DNA of 16,615 nucleotides from Hyphochytrium catenoides (taxonomy: Eukaryota; Sar; Hyphochytriomycetes; Hyphochytriales; Hyphochytriaceae): assembly GCA_900088475.1 (NCBI GenBank), contig FLMG01000403.1, positions 1-16,615 on the forward strand. The letters run 5' to 3'. Both the position numbers and the translations under genes were made by a program. Shown piece by piece: positions 1 to 7,889 of this stretch. The notes beneath the pieces were generated by a model that was not told where the DNA came from, ran no database searches, and worked only from the letters and a program-made list of their open reading frames with translations. Position 1 is the first letter of the stretch; every line of letters begins with the position of its first letter.

Positions 1-39
1 AACACTTGTTCGCTATGACGGAGCTCCAGGGCTCCCTGC

Positions 40-165
40 CCACAGTCACTCTCACTCTCTTTCTTTCGTGGTTCTCTCTCCCTTTCTTTTCTCTTCTCTT
101 GTGTCTCTCTAACTTCACTCTTGTGGTCCACGGAAGGGGCTAACCCTTTCCTCCTCTCTGTGTCT
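40..165. repeat. Pyrimidine-rich CT tract
   Basis: The plus strand is almost all C and T here, with runs such as ctctctttctttc and ctctctccctttctttt. No convincing reading frame crosses it. It lies just upstream of a purine-rich GA tract, so the two blocks are roughly complementary in composition. Simple-sequence DNA of this kind is common in eukaryotic intergenic regions. Confidence 0.75.
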
Positions 166-229
166 CTTCGAGGCCGGAGAGGGAAAACTGAAGAGAAATG
201 ATGTATCAGATCCTTCTTCGATCCTTCTT

Positions 230-413
230 GCACAGCAGGGGGGGAGAGAGCACCAAATAAGTGTTCGTAGAGAGAAAGTAGGCTAGAGATAGAGAGGGAG
301 GATGGAACAGAAATGACTGCGATGTAGGAAGCAGATATAAAGAGAAAGAGAAGAGTCTCAGTGAGAGCCCGCGCGCGCGAGCGGGAGAAGGGGTGAGAGA
401 GAGGGAAACAAAA

Positions 414-446
<33 letters not shown>

Positions 447-535
447 CGGGAGAAGGGGTGAGAGAGAGGGAAAGAAAGAGAGAGAAAGAGAGAGACAGAC
501 AGAGAGAGACAGACAGAGAGAGAGAGAGCAGAGCA
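230..535. repeat. GA-rich microsatellite with a 30-bp duplicated block
   Basis: This is a long purine-rich stretch dominated by (GA)n, with some GACA steps near 495-515 and a GC-alternating run near 370-380. A 30-bp block starting gagcgggagaagg occurs twice, at 379-408 and 444-473, which is a 65-bp spacing, so the array grew partly by duplication of a larger unit. Its reverse-strand translations are Ser/Leu/Phe-only low-complexity strings and should not be annotated as proteins. Confidence 0.9.
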
Positions 536-540
536 CGGGC

Positions 541-790
541 ATGAGGACAAGCTCTAGCTTGGATGTCCATTTCGCCTCTCCCAGTTCACATCTCCGCATC
601 ACAAAGCAAACCAAAGACAACCATTTTACCCTTCCCTTAAAGCCGTTACCAGCCATAATAGCCGTTTACGGCACTCGAGGTCGTTACGCAATCAGGTCTT
701 CACACGAACCTGATTCCCTTGCTCCTGGAGACCAGGCAGGAGAGAGAAGAACGGGAGTGAAAAGGGATCAGAGGGATAATTAGAGGTTGA
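541..790. other. Intergenic, nothing recognised
   Basis: Mixed-composition DNA between the GA tract and the doubtful gene at 791-1088. The open frames are short and have ordinary chance composition. I see no splice signals that join them into a gene. Confidence 0.5.
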
Positions 791-1088
791 TTAAGCTACT
801 GGCACCATCAGCCATCCATTGGTGGGGATGGCAGAGGGCAACGGTGCGGCCTGCCTTTCTAAGGATATGTGAATGTTGTTGGAACAGAGAGCCTTCTCCG
901 TTGGCACAGCATGGAAGCCCCAAGTGCACGCGAAGACTTTGTTCACCATTGACAATAAATAAGGAGATGCTTCCTTATCATGAAAGAGTAAAGAGGAAGT
1001 GAGTGTGTGAAATAGATAAGCACATAGGACAAAGCGACGCCACAGCAGCTGTGGGACGCACCTGCGGCCCAGAAGGAAAGAGCGGCAT
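791..1088 (-). CDS. Possible two-exon small protein, unknown
   Basis: This is a weak hand-built model. Exon 1 (1088-1062) runs from an ATG to a donor CAG|GTGCGT. Exon 2 (973-791) follows an 88-nt intron with a CT-rich 3' half ending ATAAG. Both junctions are in phase 0, giving about 69 residues that include KVFACTWGFHAVPTEKAL. There is no signal peptide and no family I recognise. Exon 2 has a varied, protein-like composition, but 60 codons of open frame is within chance expectation. It may equally be non-coding, or the tail of a gene whose 5' exons lie above 1088. Confidence 0.25.
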
Positions 1089-1093
1089 AGCAA

Positions 1094-1424
1094 TCGGGTG
1101 TGTCGATGATAATAGCTTTAATAGATTGGCGTGCTCCTGCAAGATCGGTCAGACATACTGAAGAAGAATAGGCTTGGACGAGCTAAAACCAAAGGTTAAG
1201 CCAGACAAGGGCCTCCCTCGGACCGGGCTGTTCTTCTATTCATAGACTAATCTTTTCACCCTTTACTGGAAGGGATATCCCGATAGAAGTACAACTAGCG
1301 TTGTTTTCTTACCATCTAGAGCAGTCGTTGAGCGCCTGCTTAACTTTCTCTAAGGGATTAAAAGAAGGAGAAAACGCTTAGGGGTAGAAAGAGCAGGTGC
1401 CAGTTGTCATCTTTCTTTCATCTT
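1094..1424. other. Intergenic, upstream of 3' end of the galactosyltransferase gene
   Basis: No supported gene. Because the galactosyltransferase gene is read leftwards and stops at 1425, this stretch should hold its 3' untranslated region and terminator. I do not see a decisive polyadenylation signal. Confidence 0.45.
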
Positions 1425-2624
1425 CTATTCCGGTGGTTGGAGACCTCGCTTGCAATAATGGAGGTAGTTATATATCCCGTAGTGGTACTTGGGACTATCC
1501 ACGTAATGGAACGCGATAGTAGAGGGGGAGAATATCTCAGAGCCATTCCTATAGTATGCGCCCCACCGCTTCACGTTGGTGTACCACCAGTCAGTGTCAT
1601 TTGTGGGGAGTGAGTAGACAATCCCAGGAGGGAAGAAGTGGAACCTCTCTCGCAACTCATCATCTCTCGTGTCTCTAGGGAACACGTCTAAGCGGGAGAG
1701 ACACCAGCCGATAAGGGCATCCTCTGGAAAGTTAGAGAAACGCCAGTGTTTGGAGAGGTTACACTTCCCGTCTTCATTATTGAGACTCCTTGTCACTTTC
1801 TCGAAAGCCTGCCAGTTCAGAACGTACCCAGCGCCACCCGAGTTATAGGGGATTGAGAGAACGTCATTCTTGAGACGTCTTCCCAAGTAGAGAGGCCTGT
1901 CTTTATCTCTCTGCACGTCGGGAGACAGGAGATATCGCCTTAGATTCTCCATTATGACGTGCGTATCGTCATCCGCCTTATAAATCCAGTCAACTTTGCC
2001 TTTGTACTCGTGCAGGACGTGCCAAAAGGCCCAGATGACCTTGTCATGAAGATTCTCGTAGTTATCTTGGGAATGTTGACGGGTCTTTATCACGCCTATT
2101 TCCTCATCGGCTTCGTTGCTAATAAACAGAAGCTCATCGCATTCTTGGCCCCAGCTCCGCCGAATGGCCCTTACCCTGTCATGATTTTTCTTTATGGTGA
2201 AGACTAGGCAAAGAATTCGCGGTTCTCCTTTCTTTGCCTTCCTCCACAAAGAGATTGGGTTCAGAGCCAGCGCATCTGAACCTCCCAGGCAAGCCGAGCT
2301 GTTGACAAGGGGCCTCAAATGCTTTGACGGCGGGGCAGTGCTGTCTTCTGAATGAACTGTGGGCAGTTCCGGGTCTTCAAGAAGCGCAAGAGGGTCATCC
2401 TCAATAGACGGAGACGCGGAAGAAAGACTGTTTTGCCTTTCCACAGTTGGAAGGCGATAGAAGCTCAGAACGATGAACGAAACGCATAGTAGGATGACGA
2501 GGAAGACTAAGGCTGTCTTCAGCGCATGTACTACAGAGCTAGACCGCCCGGACCGACGCAGTCCTGGTGAAGCAGAAGGGACGATCCCATCTCGCGAAGA
2601 ACTTCTTGTCTTTTTCATGATCAA
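1425..2624 (-). CDS. C1GALT1-like: C1GALT1-like beta-1,3-galactosyltransferase (GT31)
   Basis: A 399-residue type II membrane protein in one uninterrupted frame. Residues 34-56 form a single hydrophobic anchor after a basic, Ser-rich cytoplasmic tail; about 57-130 is a stem; the catalytic domain follows. Family marks are clear: RILCLVFTIKKNHDRVRAI at 136-154; WIYKADDDTHVI near 213-224, where DDD (218-220) is the metal/UDP-sugar DxD site; NSGGAGYVLN at 261-270; EDALIGWCLSRLDVFPRDTR at 301-320; FHYVDSPKYHYG near 372-383. These match core 1 synthase (T-synthase), which adds galactose from UDP-Gal to O-linked GalNAc in the Golgi. Potential N-glycosylation sites include NSS, NDT and NGS. Length is close to the animal enzyme's. 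The sugar acceptor in this organism is not known from sequence; other GT31 activities are possible. No intron is needed, unlike most neighbours. Confidence 0.92.
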   Translation of the reverse strand: MIMKKTRSSSRDGIVPSASPGLRRSGRSSSVVHALKTALVFLVILLCVSFIVLSFYRLPTVERQNSLSSASPSIEDDPLALLEDPELPTVHSEDSTAPPSKHLRPLVNSSACLGGSDALALNPISLWRKAKKGEPRILCLVFTIKKNHDRVRAIRRSWGQECDELLFISNEADEEIGVIKTRQHSQDNYENLHDKVIWAFWHVLHEYKGKVDWIYKADDDTHVIMENLRRYLLSPDVQRDKDRPLYLGRRLKNDVLSIPYNSGGAGYVLNWQAFEKVTRSLNNEDGKCNLSKHWRFSNFPEDALIGWCLSRLDVFPRDTRDDELRERFHFFPPGIVYSLPTNDTDWWYTNVKRWGAYYRNGSEIFSPSTIAFHYVDSPKYHYGIYNYLHYCKRGLQPPE

Positions 2625-3184
2625 AACGCTCCTAGGTTCCTGTTAGGTTGGGGTTGAGCTTTAGCAGCAGGAGCCGGTATCGAGCGTGCGTAGCCTATGG
2701 TTCTTCCAGCATGAGTCCGCCGTCACTTAACCTTCTTGCTCCAGGTTATTATCTATCGGCTCCAAACTTCAGCATGGAAAGCTTGCATGCACCCAAAGGT
2801 TGAGTGTGAGGTCAAAGTCTTGTCATTTCTGTCACGACCTAAAGATGACGGGGCCTCTCACCACAAGGTCACTGTCCTCTCGCCCTTAATCTTCCGTTCT
2901 TCACCACAAGGTCACTGTCCTCTCACCCTTAATCTTCCATGAAGAACCCGTAGAGAGGGTCACGTGGCCTGCATCTAGTTCAGATAGTCAGCAGAGCTCC
3001 AACGGGCAGAGTCTGCAAGTTCTGTTGAGCTCCATCATTGCACTTGATCGTGCTTTGATAGTGCTTCGATGCCTCTGCTCTCTCCTTTCATCGGAAAGGT
3101 GCACTGGAAGACTCGAAGATCTACAAGTACGACCATGGCAAAATCTGATAGGGTCCACCCACTGATAACTAACCTGAGAGGCAA
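2625..3184. other. Intergenic, likely promoter of the galactosyltransferase gene
   Basis: No coding frame I would defend. The part next to 2624 should contain the 5' flank of the leftward galactosyltransferase gene. The far end should hold the 3' flank of the secreted-protein gene ending at 3185. A 43-bp tandem duplication sits in the middle and is listed separately. Confidence 0.45.
2858..2939. repeat. 43-bp tandem duplication, about 1.9 copies
   Basis: Copy 1 (2858-2900) and copy 2 (2901-2939) both read tcaccacaaggtcactgtcc at their start, continue into ctctc(g/a)cccttaatcttcc, and differ at only one internal base plus the end. The high identity suggests a recent local duplication. No coding role is visible. 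Confidence 0.9.
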
Positions 3185-3982
3185 TCAGTTACTGGAGCCC
3201 CCTCTGACATAAAAACGCCCTTTGGCCTTTGATGACCTGCAGAAAACTCTGTCAAGGCCTTCAAGCTCATCTTCCTTCAGACGGCCGCTCGATGAATGAT
3301 GGTAGTAGAGAAGGCACCGGACGTCATAAAGCATCACAGAGCTCCCGACAGTCATTACTCTCATCACTTCTCTTGCGTCAGGACAAGCTTGTTCTCATGT
3401 ATGCAGCCATGAAGGGAACCAGTAGCACGCCAGTCGGGTGGGTCGGCAGTCTTCACCACTAATATTGGGAAGCTGCATTGGTTATCAGGGCCTCGCTGTA
3501 TCAGGTGCTGTGCTGACATCGCCTTCTCGGCTGCTGTGCTGACACCGCCTTCCCGGCAACAAGAGACAGACGCATACCGTACAGTGACGAGAATGGGGCG
3601 GCCACGAGTAGTAGTACAGTGATTGATACATTCCATCAATAATGGCGTCGAAGAGGAGCTGGTGGGTGGTGGCGCTGTAGCTGTGAAGGCTATTCTACAG
3701 CTCGTGGAACAGGGAGAGCCGCAAAGCTAACGGCGCGGCAAGTTACACTCAGCACCATTGGCAGAGGCTCAGATATATTCACGATTCTCCACCAGAAGGC
3801 GTAGGTAGTGTGTCATGAATGACAGTTGATGAGCCTGCAGAGCCTCCATTTCCACCTTCCATCCATACGCTTGCATGCGCTGCACCTCTAACTGATAACT
3901 TGGATTTCCCTTTTGAGGAGAGCAATGACGATATGCAACAAAGGGTTAGAACAAGAAAGCGATAAGCCAGTAGGAACTTCAT
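3185..3982 (-). CDS. Small secreted cysteine protein S1 (multi-exon model)
   Basis: Exon 1 (3982-3793) starts MKFLLAYRFLVLTLCCISSL, a good signal peptide. A donor TCTG|GTGGAG and acceptor TTCACAG give a 112-nt intron (3792-3681). Exon 2 then continues in frame through a Pro/Ser linker, a C-x3-C pair (ECINHC) and PILVTVRYASVSCC to a stop at 3364, for 168 residues. A second, well-formed frame follows directly (3379-3185; it includes VFCRSSKAKGRFYVRGG) and resembles the C-terminal parts of the secreted proteins at 6148-6663 and 15387-15955. I therefore suspect a further intron or a frameshift near 3370-3410 that joins it, but the donor there (GTGCTA or GTTCCC) is poor. An alternative exon 2 frame (HQLLFDAIIDGMYQSLYYY, donor at 3577) also looks coding. 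Function unknown; predicted secreted. The boundaries are hypotheses. Confidence 0.5.
3506..3557. repeat. 26-bp tandem duplication inside S1 exon 2
   Basis: Copies 3506-3531 and 3532-3557 share tgctgtgctgaca(t/c)cgcctt and differ at two positions. As 26 is not a multiple of three, the two copies are read in different frames by any single protein frame. This may explain why several frames of this exon look coding. Confidence 0.85.
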
Positions 3983-4012
3983 GCATGGCCAGTAGGAACT
4001 TCATGCATGGCC
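3966..4012. repeat. 22-bp perfect tandem repeat covering the S1 start codon
   Basis: Two identical 22-bp copies (3966-3987 and 3988-4009, then 3 more bases) of gccagtaggaacttcatgc. On the minus strand each carries ATGAAGTTCCTACTGGC, so the start codon of the secreted protein S1 is duplicated. The period is not a multiple of three: only the copy with ATG at 3982 leads into the signal peptide, while the upstream ATG (4004) opens another frame. Confidence 0.93.
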
Positions 4013-4150
4013 TCTAACAAGAGCCCAGAAAGCGAAGATCACACATCATCGCTACAAGGCAAAGCCAAACGAAGTTAGATGGTTCACCGCCGGTTTCCAT
4101 AGTACCATGCTAACAACGGTCTCACTCCCTCTCATCACTGGTTATGGAGG

Positions 4151-4409
4151 CAGTTGCGCTGTAGTGCCTCACCTGAATAAAGCTGTTCCGTAGGAGAGAT
4201 TTGCACTTATTGGAGTCTGCCTGTGAAAATGGCAGCTTATCTTTCTCTTCCAGCGCGAGAGTTGGGAGTTGAGATGGTCGAACCCCCATCCACTTTATAT
4301 CTACAGCTGACAGAAGAAGGACAGTAAGAAACTGATGAAAGCTACCAGGCCAGGGTGATGGGCGAGAGTCGATGCCAGTCAACTGCATTGAAGGCTGAGG
4401 AGGAAGCAT
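4151..4409 (-). CDS. Possible exon of another secreted-protein gene
   Basis: An open frame from ATG at 4409 reads through a hydrophobic stretch (FHQFLTVLLLSAV) into IKWMGVRPSQLPTLALEE and KCKSLLRNSFIQ, where a strong donor CAG|GTGAGG occurs at about 4173. Unspliced, it runs on to a stop at 4122. The hydrophobic run followed by a Trp/Gly/Pro segment resembles the N-terminal layout of the neighbouring secreted proteins, so this may be a partial or decayed copy. A second acceptor-like CTGTAG at about 4303 would make the hydrophobic run intronic instead. I cannot decide between these. Confidence 0.3.
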
Positions 4410-4553
4410 GAGAGGTAATAGGCTGATATGTAGCTTGCACAGCCGATAGGTTGGTCACCTAGAAGTGACATAAGAATCGAGCAGCAGCCAGCCAGAAGAG
4501 AATGAGAATACACCGACATAAGGACATATGGCAGAGCCTTCTGATAATCTAAT

Positions 4554-5305
4554 CTATTCTTCTGGAGCTAGAGGAAACCCAATGAAAGAGGTGGCAGGAG
4601 GGACGACACGCAGTGATGGGAAGGAGCATGAGCTGCAAAATGGAACACCACGATAGGAGGCCTTTACCGTAGCTGCAGGATTCCGTATGGCTTCGAGAGC
4701 TGCCAAGCTTGTACGTGAGCTGAGATGAAGTAGCCAACCAGGCCATCAACGAGGTAGTAATAATGAGGGAGGATAGGCTGAGTTGAAGAAGAACAAGCAC
4801 TTAGCCGGCAACAACAAAGGAGAGAACTCAAGAAGAGAGAGATGGCACTAAAGGATGAGATACTTAGAGGCAACACACGTAGGAGAGAGGCAAAGAAGAA
4901 GCACCAAGCGTACCAGAATAGCTAGCCCGAAGGGATTGGCGTCGCACATTCCTGGTTTGATTAGAAGAATCATTATGAAATTGTTAGAAGCGCAGCACAA
5001 ACAAGTAGCATGAGAAGGAACGCCCCAAAGCACCGAAGGGATCCATAGAACTTTAAAGGTACATGGACCGGTCGTAACAACAGCCAAAAATTCTGTGATG
5101 AGGAGGAAGGAAGGGGTACCTTGTCCTAAAAGTGAGTAGAGAAGGTGAAAGGAGAGGAACAGGCTTGCTGCTGCTGGTGCTTACCAAGGACCGGGAGTTG
5201 CATCTCATGACTCATGCGGTGGAGGAACATTCTTGCGTCAAATGTTGCGGCGTAGAACGACGTCGAGAAGACAACAAGAAGATAGCGCGTTAGGAAAGTC
5301 AGCAT
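4554..5305 (-). CDS. Small secreted protein S2 (multi-exon model)
   Basis: Exon 1 (5305-5185) begins MLTFLTRYLLVVFSTSFYAA, a typical signal peptide, and ends at a strong donor CTTG|GTAAGC; without splicing the frame stops within 20 codons. The acceptor is TTTTAG (5126) or CACAG (5093). The middle exons are unresolved; a frame containing FLAVVTTGPCTFKVLWIPSV lies at about 5092-5035. The 3' end is well supported: an exon 4777-4668 after a long CT-rich acceptor encodes HYYYLVDGLVGYFISAHVQ, then a 35-nt intron (4667-4633, G|GTAAAG...TTTTGCAG), then exon 4632-4554 with CSFPSLRVVPPATSFIGF and a stop. Without that splice the frame stops at once. The C-terminal LQLRSCSF resembles LQRSECLC of the protein at 15387-15955. 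Function unknown, predicted secreted. Confidence 0.5.
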
Positions 5306-5504
5306 TGTAAAGCAGGAGGACTATTTCTGGAGAGGAGGCGACTGGGTACTCTGGGAGTGGGGTTCACTATTTTAAATGATGAGGTAGACGCTCAAACCAG
5401 GGCAGTATGTCAGCTGACCTCGTTGCAGGGAGTAGTTTACAGAGAAGAGCAAGAGTCAAGACCCTTCTTCCCCCAATATCGTCCATGTCGACGGCACTCT
5501 CCTC

Positions 5505-5903
5505 TCAATAAATTACCTGGTGACCATGTCCGGAACTCCTGAGCCTGTGATTATGATACAAGGGATCACTTGATGGAGGCGGTCCTCCATGAGACGGTGG
5601 AAGACAGCTGTAGAAGGACGCATGAAAGACGGACGCGGTCATGGGAGAGCGCTCGTTAACAGCCTGATGATAGGGATATATGGATGAATGATGGAGCATT
5701 CTCCTCGAGCTTACAAACCAAAAAGGGATCAGAACAACCTTAAGCTTACCATCCTTTTCTATCACCTTTTCTTGTTCGACAGCGTAAGAAGAGAAAACCC
5801 CACACAAGATCGAGAAAGACGGAGTAGCGCGGACAGTGAAGGGACGAGCAAGAAGGGGCCAACTATCAGCGTGAAAGGCAGAGGACTACGATTGAGAGCA
5901 TAA
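5505..5903 (-). CDS. Possible exons of an unrecognised gene
   Basis: A frame open from about 5903 reads SSAFHADSWPLLARPFTV, then YAVEQEKVIEKDGKLKVVLI, PFWF. A donor TTT|GTAAGC then opens a clean 51-nt intron ending CATCAG, after which the same frame continues (FHASFYSCLPPSHGGPPP) to a stop at 5505. Because 51 is a multiple of three and has no stop, splicing and read-through both keep the frame. No ATG is in frame without a further 5' exon; a hydrophobic ATG-led frame lies at about 6033-5890. This is possibly another member of the secreted set, but I see no C-x3-C pair. Confidence 0.3.
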
Positions 5904-6147
5904 GGTAAACTGCGTCTTCTTAATAAGAAGAAGACGGAGCAAGGAAACAGGTATTATCAAATAGTGGCAGCAGAAGGGAATCATCTTGAAAGGGGAAGAA
6001 CATAGAAGCGTAAGCCGCAGAGAAGAGAGCATAGTCAGCGATTAGAGGAAAGGAATAATAACCTATGAAGCACAAAAGTGAAAGGTCACGTAGGAAGGAA
6101 GAATAGCAACGATCATAGCAGGTCCTGATGAAGGGATCATCGTCCTC

Positions 6148-6663
6148 TCAGTCAATGAGGAGATAGCGATAAAGAAGTTTGTTAGTACCGACCAAGATGT
6201 ACTTTGCGCCCCGCGAGGCCAACTTCGTCTCTGATCTACACATCTCCCATGTAATGCTCTTTCGGCAATATGTAGGTTGGTCAAGGTTGATCCATTGCCC
6301 ATGCTCCTGCGAAAAATTGAGGACTTAAGGTTAGCTTGCTGCCCTAACAACTAGATCACCTACGAGAATTCTACTCCTTTTCCTACTAGAACGAACAAGG
6401 TAAGATGGAGGAGGAACTGAGGGCCCACGACCTAGAAGGGTAGTAGTGGGCAACGACCCGAAGGACAAGAACGAGAACTGAGATGGTGAGTAGCAGTAGC
6501 ATCACTTGGATCTCGACCAGGCCTCCAAGGAACCCCTTTCCGGTAGACGTTCTGATCCCTAGACGCCATCGAGGAACCTGAAGAAGAGAGCAACAGTCTT
6601 GGGAGCAGAACGGTTCCCGTTAGCAGGAGCAAACCACGTGCATATGGTTAACTGGATGACCAT
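6148..6663 (-). CDS. Possible small secreted protein S3 (partial model)
   Basis: The best-supported part is the last exon (6306-6148): acceptor TTTTTCGCAG, then an open frame with NLDQPTYCRKSITWEMCRSE, RGAKYILVGTNKLLYRYL and a stop. An upstream exon (about 6595-6500) carries SSMASRDQNVYRKGVPWRPG. A candidate start at 6663 gives the short hydrophobic MVIQLTICTWFAPANG, joined to that exon by a 34-nt intron with a weak donor (GTTCTG) and a good acceptor (TTCTTCAG). The junction between the middle and last exons is unresolved. The ATG lies only 46 bp past the stop of the next gene, which is unusually tight. The segment CRSE...GAKYILVG resembles CRSSKAKGRFYVRGG at the end of S1. Function unknown. 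Confidence 0.4.
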
Positions 6664-6708
6664 AATAAAGGACTTGGTGGCACGAAAGAAACTGGTGAGA
6701 AGGACAGT

Positions 6709-7876
6709 TCAGTCAATTTCGCAAGGGAAATACACTGCTGAAGCGAGAGGCGACCATATCCGAGGTTGTAGGGTGCCACCAAGACATTGTCCATCCTCTG
6801 TAATAATGTTCTTGTCCTCACTCACGCTTACCGAGAATGGCTTCATTGCATTCACATTGACTGCGAAAGAAGGATGTGTTGGCGTAGTAGACGTCCCGCT
6901 ATGCAGTGCCATCATGGTTACTTAGCTGGGCATGAGTAGACAGAAGAGAGGGTGCACTTCTACATAGAAAATGAGGTAGAACTGGGACATGACGACTCTA
7001 GGAACTGCAGATGGAGAGGGTGCACTTCTATATAGAAAATAAGAAGGTAGAACTCAGACCTGACGACCTAGGAAACGCAAGAAGAAGAAGGAAGGACATC
7101 AAGATAAAAGGACAAAGTTCAGACAAAAAGGAAAAGGTGGTGGGTAGCTAAGAGCACTGAGGAGGCGCAGTGAAGCTAGGGCTCAATGGCAACCCATACC
7201 TGTGTAGAAGTTTTTCTCTCTTTGGTCAATTGATAGCAACATGCTAGGACGACAAAGATACCGGCATACTTCTTCGCACCGCGAAGAGTCTTGAGTGAGA
7301 AAGGTTAATGTGGTTATTGTGGGTGAATCAGCGACGATAGATACGGAAGAAGAAAGATGATGCCCAAGAGCCAGCATATAGCTGCTGCAGTCATCGCAAC
7401 AACAGTAAGTTCATTGCTGAAGGCTTGAAGGGAGAGAATTGAACATACTTGACTACTAAAGACAACAGGAGCTAGATGAAAGGGCAATCCAGGCCAGGAT
7501 GTCTTAGAAGAAAGACGCTATAAAGCATTGGCAATATCATTATGGACCGAAGGGATTGAGTCGCGGAATACGACAGGCAGCAGAAGCCCTTACAAAGCCG
7601 ATCTTCGTCAAAGTCCCGTTGTGAACGTAGTGGTTTCCATGATCTGCTAAGCGTACAGAGTTGAGCCGCCGTGGAAAGGATAGTGAAGGGAGATCTCCAT
7701 TGCGAAGGAGTACGCTCCTCACGGTCATTCTTGCTATGTTCTCTATCCTCGTTAGAATCTAGAGAAGAACCGTGACTCATCAGCAAAAGACAAAGACCTA
7801 CAATTACATTGCCCCGAAGCAGTGGACGAAAGGATGGGGAATAGTGAAGGCAGACTAATAGCGGAAAGAAGCCCAT
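6709..7876 (-). CDS. Small secreted cysteine protein S4 (multi-exon model)
   Basis: Exon 1 (7876-7723) has a hydrophobic N-terminal region (GNVIVGLCLLLMSHGSS) and ends at ACC|GTGAGG. A 79-nt intron ends CTTAGCAG; exon 2 (7643-7594) reads HHGNHYVHNGTLTKIGF to a donor TTT|GTAAGG. Exon 3 (about 7384-7200) has SPTITTLTFL, the C-x3-C pair RCEEVC, and RPSMLLSIDQREKNF, ending at ACAG|GTATGG. A 339-nt intron follows; exon 4 (6860-6709, acceptor TTTCGCAG) joins in phase to read YTVNVNAMKPFSVSVSED and GGTLQPRIWSPLASAVYF, then stops. The exon 3-4 join is the most convincing. The exon 2-3 phase does not match as drawn, so one boundary or a small exon is missing. An alternative 34-nt intron (6831-6798) is possible within exon 4. 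It resembles the protein at 15387-15955. Function unknown. Confidence 0.5.
6946..7079. repeat. 68-bp imperfect tandem duplication
   Basis: Copy 1 (6946-7013) and copy 2 (7014-7079) share gagagggtgcacttcta followed by tagaaaat, ggtagaact and ctaggaa, with small indels. It lies inside the long last intron proposed for S4. Its presence may explain why this intron is several times longer than the others in the window. Confidence 0.85.
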
Positions 7877-7889
7877 CGAGGCTGAGCAA

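Noticed and set aside
206-570. Minus-strand open frames of 70-114 codons over the GA tract
   Set aside because: They are pure Ser/Leu/Phe low-complexity translations of the microsatellite.
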